A DNA stretch of 64,000 nucleotides from Chthoniobacterales bacterium. GTDB taxonomy: Bacteria; Verrucomicrobiota; Verrucomicrobiia; Chthoniobacterales; DYNR01. The notes below the pieces were generated by a model. That model saw only the letters and a program-made list of their open reading frames with translations, was not told the origin of the DNA and ran no database searches. The position numbers were made by a program, and so were the translations under genes. Positions 27,001 through 35,733 of this stretch are shown in pieces. How positions within the stretch are numbered: position 1 is the first letter of the stretch; every line of letters begins with the position of its first letter. The stretch lies in the NCBI GenBank assembly GCA_026418675.1, contig JAOAAX010000006.1, forward strand, positions 1-64,000, given 5' to 3'.

Positions 27001-27355
27001 GACCGTCTTTTCTATCCCGTGGCAATACCTTATCGAAGCAGCTGCACGCAGACAAAAATGGATTGACCAATCCCAGTCCCTCAACCTCTTCCTCGCAAAC
27101 CCAGACCTCAAAACCCTCAGCCATATGTATCGCACCGCATGGCACAAAGGCCTCAAAACCACTTACTACCTCCGGACCCTCGGCGCCACAGCCATCGAAA
27201 AAGCTACCCTCAAAGTCGAAAAAGAAAAGCGTAGCTTAATCGCTCAAACCACACCTAGCCAATCCCTCCCAAACGAAGACCCCTCCCAAGAACAAACCAT
27301 CGCTTGCTCCCTCCGTTCCCTCCAAACTGGCGAACCCTGCGAAGCTTGCCAATAA
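24068..27355 (+). CDS. nrdA: ribonucleotide reductase alpha subunit with multiple ATP-cone domains
   Basis: Catalytic R1 subunit, 1095 residues, reducing ribonucleoside diphosphates. The core shows the redox pair Cys501 (SSCYLY) and Cys730 (VCNLGS), the thiyl Cys715 with Asn713 and Glu717 (NLCTE), and a C-terminal shuttle CEAC (1091-1094). The N-terminal 360 residues appear to hold ATP-cone modules: a canonical one at about 163-253 (RRNGTVVPWNPSKI ... YILYRAHRAL), a degenerate one before it (about 45-145) and another after it (about 268-355). ATP cones set overall activity by ATP or dATP. The extra-long N-terminus is reminiscent of chlamydial NrdA. It should form an operon with nrdB under the NrdR-like site. 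Several long antisense frames over this gene are composition artefacts. Confidence 0.97.
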   Translation: MKLPFSFIEEDLSIKNLIFSSPPNYPRFSWSNCPEACPLLHPSEKTILIQTHNSHYTYNPAEVAEKIGQALTDLLLSRNRTDIFTEANRLYVAKLTNSVTSSLLQKANSQNPTSIPESELIATIEKTLLENDAHDIARSFLARRSYLPNPAQTQNGTHPPSPRLIRRNGTVVPWNPSKIEIACRKAFLSIRANPEPAVEIANAVTERARNSGLSFIHIEDVQDWVQEELMRQGHYKVAESYILYRAHRALLREQQAKERQQLLSQQQHTLLVVKNPDGSTHFWDGSELKKRIQFASIGLDLCLSQEEIERELRRSLTQEISAEALRQTILLNAKTLIERDADFARFAGRILLTYIYEEVLPWNISSDGIERLKEAHRLAFKNYIRHGIQIERLTPSLLEFNLDRLADALDPSADLDFDYLGIQTLYDRYLIVDKTNPKKPRRIETPQFFWMRVAMGLFLKEPNNREDWTIRLYNLYKSRRFCSSTPTLFNSGTPHSQLSSCYLYKVDDSIESIMIRGIAENAYLSKWAGGLGGSWTAVRGTGSYIKGTNGESQGVIPFLKLHNDQLVAVNQGGKRRGSGCAYLETWHNDIEDFLELRRNVGDERRRTHDLNTANWIPDLFMKRMEARQHWTLFRSNEVPDLHDLYGRKFEERYLYYEQLAAQGKIWSRQIPAIELWKKMLRMLFETGHPWITFKDPCNIRSPQDHCGVIHSSNLCTEITLNTSSEETAVCNLGSIVLDTHLNPDGSLNHDLLRDTIYTAVRALDNVIDINFYPTEAARISNLRHRPIGLGIMGLQNALFKRGLSFASEEAVEFNDEFMEVIAYYAYSASSDLAAERGTYSSYKGSKWDRGLLPQDTLDLLEAERGLPIQVPRGGKLDWSPVREKIRKQGMRNSNVLAIAPTATISNIMGTSPCIEPNYKNLYVKSNLSGEFIVLNAELVRDLKKAGLWNQIMVDQLKYFDGELDQIPEIPEPIKQKHQTVFSIPWQYLIEAAARRQKWIDQSQSLNLFLANPDLKTLSHMYRTAWHKGLKTTYYLRTLGATAIEKATLKVEKEKRSLIAQTTPSQSLPNEDPSQEQTIACSLRSLQTGEPCEACQ

Positions 27356-27541
27356 CACTCCTTCATTCTATTACATACGAATATCAAAATAAAAGACCTA
27401 TTAATCTCTTTTTACTGTTCTTCCTCGGCCAAAACCACTTCTATTCTACAACTTTATCAGACGTTTTTATCATTCTTTAGTTAACTTTATCTCACAAAAA
27501 TTTTAAATAGTTCACAATTAAGTCGAATAGTTATAATTTTC

Positions 27542-28792
27542 AGCAATCCTGCCTCACAAGCTCCCAAAAAAATTAGAAAAGCCCTAATTCTCATAGCCGA
27601 TGGAGGAATCGCTGGTCTTACCGTTGCAATCAGAATCCTCTGCGCTGTCCCAGGAGCAAATGGATCAATCATGGAACCTCACTCCGATCACCATTACCAA
27701 CCAGGCTACACCCTCGTAGCAGCAGGAATCTACCAGCCATCCGATGTAGTTTTTCCCGAAGCCGACCTCATGAAACGGGGAGTAAATTGGATCAAAGATT
27801 CTGTTTCAGCTTTTGATCCAGAGAACAACCGCCTCCAAATTTCCTCTAGCTAATGGATTTTCCTATGATTTTCTCGTCGTTGGAGTCGGAGTTGAGCTCA
27901 ATCCTCAATCCGTAGAGGATTTCTCAGAAGCCTTGGAAACCCCTCAGGTCGGTAACATTTACATGCTCGATAAAGCAGCAAAATTTTTCAACATCTTCAA
28001 AAATTTCCCAGGAGAGCGCGCCCTTTACACTTTTCCCCCAGGATATGTCAAATGTGGTGGAGCACCTCAAAAAATATGTTGGCTCTCTGAAGTTTTATTT
28101 CGCATGCGCGGCATTTGAGATAAGGTCCATAGAACCTTTGCTACTTTCCAGCACACTCTTTTCCCTCCAGTCCCTGTCATTGACCAAATCGTAAAACCTA
28201 AAATGGAAGCAAGGGGAATAGAAAATCTCTACATATACGAACTCAAAGCTATTGCCCCTAGTGACAAATTCGCAGTCCTTCTCCACCAAAAAGAGAATGG
28301 AAAAACTGAAGAAATTCGCATCCATTACGATCTCCTCCATCCAATGCCAAAATTTCAAACACCAGCTCCTCTCAGAAAAAGTCCACTGACAGCAGAAGGT
28401 CTCGGTGGACAAGGAGAAGTCAATAGCGAAACTTTGCAACACAAACGCTACAAAAACGTTTTTGCCCTTGGAGACAGCTCTCCAACCGGTGCACCCAAAA
28501 CTGCCGCTACCATCCGCAAACAAGCACCTGTTGTAGCCGAAAACCTCATCGATTCAATCCTTGAACTCCCTCCAAAAATCTATACGACGGCACATCTGGC
28601 TGCCCCTTGCTAACCCGTTACAGACGCTGCAGGATGTTCGAATTCGATTTCAAAGGGAATCTAGTTCACGAATGGCTCTACCAGTCGAAACACGAAACCC
28701 GATTCTGGCGCGAATTTAAGGTCCACGGCCTCAAACGCCTTACAAACACATCATGCTCAATGCATTGGTCTGAGGGCGAAGAAAAGTATTAG
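27542..28792 (+). pseudogene. sulfide:quinone oxidoreductase pseudogene
   Basis: Remains of an FAD-dependent sulfide:quinone oxidoreductase. Recognisable pieces in order: a dinucleotide-binding start (ALILIADGGIAGLT), HHYQPGYTLVAAG, a frameshift near 27850, then FSYDFLVVGVG and the catalytic-region VKCGGAPQKICWLSE, an in-frame TGA at 28116-28118, KNVFALGDSSPTGAPKTAAT, a second frameshift near 28580 and the C-terminal FEFDFKGNLVHEW. No start codon is found before the FAD motif. Three lesions plus a missing start rule out a single sequencing error. Fragment order and length match an intact gene of about 400 codons, so the loss appears recent. The spacer from 27356 shows nothing else. Confidence 0.88.
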
Positions 28793-28954
28793 CCTTAACT
28801 ACTTTCTACCCCGGTATTTTTTTACCCTTCCTACATTCCTCACTTCCCTCCTCCTTTCCAAGGTTCTACCTACACATCCCGTAAAAAGCCATCTCCCTAC
28901 CCTCAAACCAATCAATCATTTATGCTAAACAGAATCGGAAAAAAGGTAAAGTTC

Positions 28955-29392
28955 CTATGTTGACGATTCAGAGGGACTTGTAGCCGGCTTCTCTGTCGTC
29001 TTCGTCTCTTCTTTCCCTGAACCAGAACTATCCGCAGGCATATCAACCCATTCAATATATGCCATTTGAGCCGCATCGCCTAATCTCCGACCAATTCGTG
29101 TGATCCGCGTATAACCACCCTTTCGATTCGCTGCAGCAGGAGCAATTTTCTCAAAGAGAACTTTTACTTTATCCGGCTGCCGCAAATAACGAATCGCTAC
29201 TCGGCGGGAATGCAAATCGCCTCGCTTACCCAAGGTAACCATCTTTTCAGCAAATGGCCGGAGTGCTTTCGCTTTCTCAAGTGTTGTGCAAATTCGCTTG
29301 TGCTCAATCAAACTACAAGCAAGGCTTGCAAGAAGAGCATCCCGATGCTCCGCCTTTCGCCCTAGTTTCACAGTCTTTCGTTGATGTCTCAT
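28955..29392 (-). CDS. rplQ: 50S ribosomal protein L17
   Basis: Ribosomal protein L17 (145 residues). The N-terminus MRHQRKTVKLGRKAEHRDAL and the later GGYTRITRIGRRLGDAAQMAYIE (in part GGYTRI and RLGDAA) are diagnostic. The last 25 residues form a Ser/Thr/Glu-rich tail that extends beyond the typical core. It follows rpoA by 19 bp, the usual pairing, and should be cotranscribed with it. No rho-independent terminator is evident in the 157 bp after the stop. Confidence 0.97.
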   Translation of the reverse strand: MRHQRKTVKLGRKAEHRDALLASLACSLIEHKRICTTLEKAKALRPFAEKMVTLGKRGDLHSRRVAIRYLRQPDKVKVLFEKIAPAAANRKGGYTRITRIGRRLGDAAQMAYIEWVDMPADSSGSGKEETKTTEKPATSPSESST

Positions 29393-29411
29393 AACGGTTA
29401 CCTGTTGTTCC

Positions 29412-30491
29412 TCACTTCTTCGTAATTGGCTTGGGGAGAATTTTTGCCGCCTTTAAATCCTTATCCACGCCCGCATCCCCCTCCAACCCCAATTTCTCAG
29501 GAGGCAAATCCAAAAGCCCCGGTTCAAATTTCATTCCAAGACTTAACCCAAGCTCAGCAAGTTTCTCTTTAATCTCGTTAAGCGATTTCTTACCAAAATT
29601 CCTATACTTGAGCATCTCGCTCTCCGTCTTCATTGCAAGCTCCCCAACTGTCGTAATATTTGCGTTATTCAGACAGTTGGCAGCCCGAACCGAAAGCTCA
29701 ATCTCGTTAACCGACATATTTAAAATCTTCCGCAGCCGGCTTTGCTCTTGGCTCAATTCCTTAGGCGATTCATCAAACTCAATAACTGTGTCCGTATAAT
29801 TGACAAATATATCCAAATGCTTGCGCAAAACTGCCGAAGCCTGGACAAGCGCATCCGTTGGCGTTATCCGGCCATCTGTCCATACTTCAAGGATTAATTT
29901 GTCATAGTCCGTCCGTTGCCCAACGCGTGTGTTCTCAACTGAATATTTCACCCGCGTCACGGGAGAAAATATCGAATCAATCGGAATAATCCCGATTGGC
30001 ATATCCGGGAATTTATTCTCATCGCTCGTAGCAAAGCCTCGACCAACTCGAACCCACAGTTCGGCATTGAATTTTTGTTTCCGATCCAATGTGCAAATAT
30101 GCTGCTCTGGGTTCACAATCTCGCAATCGTGTGTCGCTTGAATATCTGCAGCAGTAACAGGCCCCTCACGATTGACTGAGATTTGCAACCGCCGGGTTGC
30201 ATGGTCAGGACACTTAAATTTTATCTTCTTGAAATTCAAAACTATTTCGACCATGTCCTCCACAACTCCCGGTAGCGTCGCAAATTCATGCGGCGCTCCA
30301 TCCACTTTTATGGCCGTTATGGCTGCACCTTCCAATGATGATAAAAGCACACGCCGCAATGAATTGCCAATCGTGTGCCCATAGCCAGCCTCAAATGGCT
30401 CTGCGATAAATTTCGTATATGTCTCCGTTTCCGTGCTCTCCTCTTTCTTCAGAGAGCTTGGCATCTCAAACCGACCAAGTCGAATAGGCAT
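29412..30491 (-). CDS. rpoA: DNA-directed RNA polymerase subunit alpha
   Basis: RNA polymerase alpha subunit, 359 residues. N-terminal assembly domain with FEAGYGHTIGNSLRRVLLSS and EGAAITAIKVDG; C-terminal domain with ELSVRAANCLNNANI, TVGELAMKTE and MLKYRNFGKKSLNEIKE, which binds UP elements and activators. A roughly 40-residue tail follows the C-terminal domain. Unlike the common rpsM-rpsK-rpsD-rpoA-rplQ operon, no ribosomal protein gene lies upstream here: the neighbour is an Rsm22-like gene. The 134 bp spacer probably provides its own promoter. Confidence 0.98.
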   Translation of the reverse strand: MPIRLGRFEMPSSLKKEESTETETYTKFIAEPFEAGYGHTIGNSLRRVLLSSLEGAAITAIKVDGAPHEFATLPGVVEDMVEIVLNFKKIKFKCPDHATRRLQISVNREGPVTAADIQATHDCEIVNPEQHICTLDRKQKFNAELWVRVGRGFATSDENKFPDMPIGIIPIDSIFSPVTRVKYSVENTRVGQRTDYDKLILEVWTDGRITPTDALVQASAVLRKHLDIFVNYTDTVIEFDESPKELSQEQSRLRKILNMSVNEIELSVRAANCLNNANITTVGELAMKTESEMLKYRNFGKKSLNEIKEKLAELGLSLGMKFEPGLLDLPPEKLGLEGDAGVDKDLKAAKILPKPITKK

Positions 30492-30625
30492 ATTTCGTGA
30501 ACGCCGATTAAAAAAATCGCATCTCCTAATTTTTGGACTGGGTTTCCCTCGCCGCGATGCAGACAGCCGATCGCCGCCTGCACAAGGACCAACAGCCCGG
30601 TTTTTTTCGCGGAACGAATAATCTA
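30492..30625 (-). promoter_or_regulatory. GC-rich leader region before rpoA
   Basis: The 134 bp between the Rsm22-like gene and rpoA are richer in GC than the flanks and include inverted pairs such as GCGAT/ATCGC that could form a hairpin in the rpoA leader. I could not pick a convincing -35/-10 pair. Its role as promoter or leader is inferred from the change in gene content. Confidence 0.3.
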
Positions 30626-31675
30626 TCAGCCTTTCCTCATCCCGTCAACCCCTTTTCTCTTTGAATCCACTAGTCTTCCCTCCTCTCCTAATAAAACCCC
30701 TGGATCAAGAGCCTCTCCACTGAAAAGTTCTGGGTGACGGCGAAGCTTCCGATATCCCATCTCCCCATCACGCTTGCGAAATTTCTGCCTCTTCCACCCC
30801 TCTTTGCAACATAAATCGACCTCAAAGTCATGTTTTGTAATTCTCGCTCGGCCCAACCACCTCGGCTCTTCGCTCAGCGGTTTGCTCTTTAAATCTTTCG
30901 TCGCCACTAAATAGGAAAAAGATAGGGATCGTAGATCCAGCCCAAGCCATTCAGATACAAGCCTCCAGTGCGCACTATGAAAAAATTCATCCACCGGACG
31001 AGCAAAAAAGTGACACCAATCTTTTTGCCGCTCCGGGAATTTCATCGGGCAAGGGGAAAAATGCGGGCAAGGGGAAATAACTTTCCATCCCGATGAATTC
31101 AAGTATTCACGAAATTCTAGGAGCTTCCTCGATACCACCCAATTTCCAGGCTCAACCCAAAAAATCTCTCCGCACTTCTCGATCGCAAGCCTCAAGTTTT
31201 TCTCCCCATCACTGCTTAATTCACTCAATACATGGCTTATTAAAAGCAGAACTTCTTTCTCCTTCCCCGAGGGGACACCCTTAAAAACCTGCCATCCACA
31301 ATTCTCATGCCGTCTTCTTGCATATTCCATCACCGGGGCATAACAATCATGCAAATAGACTGCTTCCATCCCGTATTTTTGGGTAAATAGCATCGAAACA
31401 AAACCCGTTCCACATCCCCAGTCCCAGACCACGCGACTTTTTGGCCTCCAACCATCACTCTCCAAAAGTTCAAACACCCGTAAAACCTTAACCCCTATTC
31501 TTCTTCCAAAAACAGAGTCATATATCTGAAAATCCCGTTCATCCTCCCAGCGAGTTGGGCACCCCAACTCAAAAAAGCTCGCCCTTAGCCGCTCAACACG
31601 CCGCCAGTCCTCAATTGTCCAAAACCGCGCATCCAGATCGCCTTTAATCTCAGGAAACTGCAAAATCCTTTCCAA
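30626..31675 (-). CDS. Rsm22-like ribosomal small-subunit methyltransferase-family protein
   Basis: A 349-residue protein with a SAM-binding core WDWGCGTGFVSML in the first third and, later, the cysteine-rich signature CPHFSPCPM followed by DWCHFF, which is typical of the Rsm22 family (mitochondrial and bacterial small-subunit assembly factors). The cysteines of that family have been linked to metal or iron-sulfur binding. Whether the bacterial members still methylate rRNA is unclear. The start codon is TTG. It follows the ABC ATPase by 9 bp and precedes rpoA. Confidence 0.82.
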   Translation of the reverse strand: MERILQFPEIKGDLDARFWTIEDWRRVERLRASFFELGCPTRWEDERDFQIYDSVFGRRIGVKVLRVFELLESDGWRPKSRVVWDWGCGTGFVSMLFTQKYGMEAVYLHDCYAPVMEYARRRHENCGWQVFKGVPSGKEKEVLLLISHVLSELSSDGEKNLRLAIEKCGEIFWVEPGNWVVSRKLLEFREYLNSSGWKVISPCPHFSPCPMKFPERQKDWCHFFARPVDEFFHSAHWRLVSEWLGLDLRSLSFSYLVATKDLKSKPLSEEPRWLGRARITKHDFEVDLCCKEGWKRQKFRKRDGEMGYRKLRRHPELFSGEALDPGVLLGEEGRLVDSKRKGVDGMRKG

Positions 31676-31684
31676 CGAAATTCC

Positions 31685-32524
31685 TTAAAGAGTTGAATCC
31701 AAAAAAATCTTTTCCAGTGATTCCTGAGGCTGCCTTTCAACCACCAGCTTTGCCCCCGCTTGGCTGATCAATTTGCGAATTTCAGAACACAATTCCTCAC
31801 CCGCCCCCTCAATTATAAACTCCGTCTGATTTTTAATCGAGACAAGTTCACTAAGCGGACCCTCGCGCACAAGCTTCCCGCGAGCAAGTATCCCAACCCT
31901 GTCGCAAACCTCTTGAACTTGTTCAAGTAAATGGGATGTCAGTAAGACAGTTTTCCCTCGTCTTTTCAACTCAAGGATGAGATCTCGTATCTGCTTAGAC
32001 CCAGCAGGGTCAACACCCGCTGTAGGCTCATCCAAAACCACAAGTTGGGGATCACCGAGTAGTGCTTGCGCCAAACCAACCCTTTGAAGCATCCCTTTTG
32101 AAAAGCTTCCCACCCTACGATTCCGAGCATAAATCAGACCAGCCAGCTCCAAAAGCTCTTCAACCCGCTGCTTCAGCTTCCGCCCTCCTAATCCACTAAG
32201 CTTTCCGTAAAATTCCAATACCTCCTGCGCTGTCAAAAATTTGTAGTAGTAAGGATTTTCCGGAAGATACCCGGTTTTGCTCCTACTCTCGATCGATTGA
32301 CTATCCTTACCAAAAATTTCAGAACTTCCCTGTGAAGGCCGAATTAGCCCTAGAAGTATCTTTAAAGTTGTGCTCTTTCCCGATCCATTCGGACCTAGCA
32401 GCCCATAAACTTGGCCAGCCGCAACCTCAAAACTTAAATTACTAACCGCAACAATTTTCTCCCGCCGAAAAGGAACAGAGAAAACCTTCGTTACGTTCCG
32501 AAAACAAACAGCAGGCAACGACAT
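31685..32524 (-). CDS. ABC transporter ATP-binding protein
   Basis: ATPase subunit of 279 residues. Walker A GPNGSGKST, a Q-loop region in SKTGYLPENPYYYKF, signature SFSKGMLQRVGLAQAL, Walker B LVVLDEPTAGVDP and the His-switch LLTSHLLEQV are all present. The C-terminal extension after about residue 215 resembles that of gliding/Nos/Nat-type exporters. No permease gene is adjacent: the neighbours are acyP and the Rsm22-like gene. Substrate therefore unknown. Confidence 0.92.
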   Translation of the reverse strand: MSLPAVCFRNVTKVFSVPFRREKIVAVSNLSFEVAAGQVYGLLGPNGSGKSTTLKILLGLIRPSQGSSEIFGKDSQSIESRSKTGYLPENPYYYKFLTAQEVLEFYGKLSGLGGRKLKQRVEELLELAGLIYARNRRVGSFSKGMLQRVGLAQALLGDPQLVVLDEPTAGVDPAGSKQIRDLILELKRRGKTVLLTSHLLEQVQEVCDRVGILARGKLVREGPLSELVSIKNQTEFIIEGAGEELCSEIRKLISQAGAKLVVERQPQESLEKIFLDSTL

Positions 32525-32532
32525 ACCCGAAA

Positions 32533-32805
32533 TTAAAGAATCCTAAACCCTCGCAGATTCGGAGGAGCATCCTCCCACACAGAAGCAGTCTCCCGCCTAA
32601 TGTGCCCTGACAGATGGCTCTGCCGGATCGCATTCAACAAACCTTCAATCTCCCCAGTTTCCCCCACAACCCTTAACTCAACACTGCCATCTGGTAAGTT
32701 CTCCACCTCCCCACAAACCTCATATCCAGACGCCAATTGGCGAACTGTCCACCGAAAACCAACCCCCTGAACATGCCCCTCGTATCGAACTTTTCTCGCT
32801 GCCAC
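32533..32805 (-). CDS. acyP: acylphosphatase
   Basis: Small enzyme (90 residues) hydrolysing acyl phosphates. The family signature GHVQGVGFRW is present with the catalytic Arg, and the conserved Asn sits in VENLPDGSVE. The start is GTG (32805). It lies 8 bp before the ABC ATPase gene in the same direction. The same fold forms the N-terminus of HypF elsewhere in the window, but this is a free-standing protein of normal length. Confidence 0.94.
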   Translation of the reverse strand: MAARKVRYEGHVQGVGFRWTVRQLASGYEVCGEVENLPDGSVELRVVGETGEIEGLLNAIRQSHLSGHIRRETASVWEDAPPNLRGFRIL

Positions 32806-32863
32806 AAACTAAATTGTATCAACTACCCCACAAACCAACAAGCCACTCCAGTTTAATCGACTT

Positions 32864-34126
32864 TTATGTCCGTATTTGCCCATTCCCACGAACAAGATAT
32901 TTGTAGGAAGTCAATTCCGGTAATGCCATTGGCCCTCGCGCATGGATCTTATCCGTGCTTATCCCAATCTCAGCCCCAAACCCAAACTCTCCACCATCAC
33001 TAAACCGCGTCGATGCATTCCACAATACCGTTGCCGAATCAACTCGCGCGAGAAAAACTTCCGCTGCCTTTTCATCCGCGGTAACAATCGAATCCGTGTG
33101 TTTCGAGCCATAACGATTTATATGGTTGATTGCCTCCTCCAATGAGGGGACAACTCGGACGGAAAGAATCAGCGCAAGATATTCGGTGCTCCAATCAGCT
33201 TCCGTAGCCGGAATGGCCTTTGGTCCACACAACGGAAGCGATTCAGGACAGCACCGTAACTCTACTCCCCGCGATTGGAGCTCTTCCGCGCATCGTGGTA
33301 AAAACTCTGCAGCTATTTCTTTGTGAACAAGCAGAGTCTCCATTGCATTACAAACCCCAGGCCGCTGGCATTTGGCGTTCACCACTATCCGAATCGCCAT
33401 TTCTAAATCCGCTGCCTTGTCAACATACACATGGCAAATTCCCTCGTAGTGTTTGATCACAGGCATCCTCGCTTCACTCACCACCCGCTCAATCAGTTGC
33501 TTCCCACCGCGAGGAATGATCAAATCAACATACCTCTCAGCCTTGCACAAAACACTCACAGCCTCCCGATCCGTCGTTGGCAAAGCCTGAATCGCTCCCG
33601 CAGGTAGCCCAGCACGTTTGCCAGCCTTCTGCATCGCCACGACTATCGCACAATTCGAATGAAACGCCTCCGACCCCCCTCGAAGTATCACCGCATTTCC
33701 TGATTTGAGGCACAAGACAGACGCATCACTGGTAACATTGGGGCGCGATTCATAGATGATCGCTATTACCCCAATCGGCGTGCGAACTTTTTGCAAGCGC
33801 AACCCATTTGGTCTCTCCCATTCTGCCAGCACTTCACCCACTGGGTCCGGAAGCATCGCCACCTCTCGTATCCCAATTGCCATCTTTGAAATCCTCGATT
33901 GATCGAGCCGCAAACGATCAATCATCGCATCCGACAACCCCGCAGCTTCAGCATTAGCAAGATCCTTCGCATTCTCAGCTAGTATTTGCGGAGCAAATTC
34001 CTCAATCCCATCCGCAATCGCATGCAAAATCGCATTCTTCCTCGTCGAGCTTAGAACCGCCAACTCTAGGGCTGCTTCACGCGCCATCCGCCCAATCATC
34101 TCTAATTCAGCTTCTGTAAAACTCAT
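32864..34126 (-). CDS. proA: gamma-glutamyl phosphate reductase
   Basis: ProA (420 residues) reduces gamma-glutamyl phosphate with NADPH to glutamate semialdehyde in proline synthesis. Seen: IGVIAIIYESRPNVTSDA, ILRGGSEAFHSN, VDLIIPRGGKQLI, and the catalytic-cysteine motif CQRPGVCNAMETLLVH. Length is standard. No proB lies alongside. Directly upstream of the ATG is an 18 bp sequence repeated in tandem. Confidence 0.97.
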   Translation of the reverse strand: MSFTEAELEMIGRMAREAALELAVLSSTRKNAILHAIADGIEEFAPQILAENAKDLANAEAAGLSDAMIDRLRLDQSRISKMAIGIREVAMLPDPVGEVLAEWERPNGLRLQKVRTPIGVIAIIYESRPNVTSDASVLCLKSGNAVILRGGSEAFHSNCAIVVAMQKAGKRAGLPAGAIQALPTTDREAVSVLCKAERYVDLIIPRGGKQLIERVVSEARMPVIKHYEGICHVYVDKAADLEMAIRIVVNAKCQRPGVCNAMETLLVHKEIAAEFLPRCAEELQSRGVELRCCPESLPLCGPKAIPATEADWSTEYLALILSVRVVPSLEEAINHINRYGSKHTDSIVTADEKAAEVFLARVDSATVLWNASTRFSDGGEFGFGAEIGISTDKIHARGPMALPELTSYKYLVRGNGQIRT

Positions 34127-34162
34127 CTCTATAACTCATCTGTTCTCTATAACTCATCTGTT
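34127..34162. repeat. 18 bp perfect tandem duplication upstream of proA
   Basis: The unit CTCTATAACTCATCTGTT occurs twice without mismatch at 34127-34144 and 34145-34162, immediately before the proA start. It looks like a recent replication-slippage duplication. It would lengthen the proA 5' leader and might shift a promoter, but no function is shown. Confidence 0.85.
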
Positions 34163-34273
34163 CTTCTTACTCACTGCAATTAAACATTCACCCCAAAAAA
34201 TTCAAACATTCGTTAAATATTACCCAATATCGGCATTGCGATTGCTATTACCTCAACAGTAAACTTCCTCCAA

Positions 34274-35731
34274 ATGGGTAAACTGCTGGATAACTACGAA
34301 ATAGGTCCCTTCTATGACGAAATGTTTCACCCAGATGGCTCCGTCCGGCAGCACTACCGCCTGCTCCACGAGCGCTTCAATGAATTAACTCCAGAGGAAC
34401 TTCAGCTCAAACGCCGCCTCGCTGACGAAGCTTACCTAAAACAAGGCATCACATTTACCATCTATAAAGGGGACGAAGGTATGGAAAGAATTTTCCCTTT
34501 CGACCTTATCCCTCGTCTCATCCCCGCTCACGAATGGGCTTTCATCGAACGCGGCCTCATCCAAAGAATTACTGCCCTAAACCTCTTCCTAAAAGACGTT
34601 TACAGCAGCGCAAAAATTCTCAAAGAAAAAGTCATACCACCAGAAATTGTCCTCTCAAGCCGTCACTTCCGAAAAGAATTTTGTGGATTTGAAGTTCCAA
34701 AGGATATTTATATCCATATTTGCGGAACTGACCTCATTCGCGACCGAAACGGCAGATATTTAGTCCTAGAAGACAATGCGCGATGCCCATCCGGGGTCTC
34801 TTACCTTCTCGAAAATCGCCAAGCTATGAAGCGGGTCTTCCCAAGATTCTTCAACCGTTACTCCGTGCGTCCGGTGGACCATTACCCACAAGAACTCTTG
34901 GGCGTTCTCCGTTTCATCGCACCCCAAAATTGTGAAAACCCTGTCATAGCCCTCCTAACTCCAGGCGTCTACAACTCAGCTTATTTCGAACACTCTTTCC
35001 TCGCTCGGGCAATGGGAATTGAAATCGTCGTCGGTGCCGACCTCGTCACTCGCGACCACAAAGTCTTCATGAAAACTACACGAGGTCTCCAGCCAGTTCA
35101 CGTCATCTATCGCCGTATTGACGACGACTTCCTCGACCCACTTGTCTTCAGAAAAGATTCTCTCCTTGGTGTCCCAGGCCTCGTTGATGCCTATAGACAT
35201 GGCAACGTCAGCCTCGCCAATACCATCGGAACCGGAGTATGCGATGACAAAGTCGTTTATTACTTCGTCCCAAAAATGATCGAGTTCTATCTCGGCGAAG
35301 AGCCCATTCTCCCTAATGTCGAGACATATTTGTCCAGTTTTGATTCCGATCGTAAATTCATCCTCGAAAACCTGCACGAACTTGTTGTCAAAGCTGCAAA
35401 TGAAAGCGGTGGTTACGGCATGCTCATCGGCCCCCAAGCCACAAAGGCAGAAATAGAAGATTTTAGACAAAAAATTCTAGCTGACCCACGCGGTTACATT
35501 GCACAACCAGTTATCTACTTCTCACGTTGCCCTTCCTTATGTGGTGACAAAATCGAAGGCCGCCATGTTGACCTCCGTCCCTATATCCTCTGCGGTGAAA
35601 AAATCACCATCGTCCCAGGTGGTCTCACTCGCGTCGCCCTACGCAAAGGCTCATTAGTCGTAAATTCCTCCCAGGGCGGCGGTAGCAAAGATACTTGGGT
35701 TCTAGACGACCCCGATGAAACCACAAATTAG
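34274..35731 (+). CDS. circularly permuted ATP-grasp protein
   Basis: A 485-residue protein of the circularly permuted ATP-grasp type (former DUF404/407). Seen: [19 protein letters not shown] near the start, [12 protein letters not shown]-like [48 protein letters not shown], and the C-terminal [11 protein letters not shown] and [20 protein letters not shown]. The family is thought to form amide or peptide bonds using ATP. It is followed after 2 bp by an alpha-E protein, its standard partner. The usual third partner, a transglutaminase-like protease, is not in the window. Product unknown. Confidence 0.93.
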   Translation: MGKLLDNYEIGPFYDEMFHPDGSVRQHYRLLHERFNELTPEELQLKRRLADEAYLKQGITFTIYKGDEGMERIFPFDLIPRLIPAHEWAFIERGLIQRITALNLFLKDVYSSAKILKEKVIPPEIVLSSRHFRKEFCGFEVPKDIYIHICGTDLIRDRNGRYLVLEDNARCPSGVSYLLENRQAMKRVFPRFFNRYSVRPVDHYPQELLGVLRFIAPQNCENPVIALLTPGVYNSAYFEHSFLARAMGIEIVVGADLVTRDHKVFMKTTRGLQPVHVIYRRIDDDFLDPLVFRKDSLLGVPGLVDAYRHGNVSLANTIGTGVCDDKVVYYFVPKMIEFYLGEEPILPNVETYLSSFDSDRKFILENLHELVVKAANESGGYGMLIGPQATKAEIEDFRQKILADPRGYIAQPVIYFSRCPSLCGDKIEGRHVDLRPYILCGEKITIVPGGLTRVALRKGSLVVNSSQGGGSKDTWVLDDPDETTN

Positions 35732-35733
35732 CC

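Noticed and set aside
27542-28792. Programmed frameshifting or stop readthrough of the sulfide:quinone oxidoreductase
   Set aside because: Two frameshifts, one stop and no start codon together fit decay better, and no slippery-site structure was seen.
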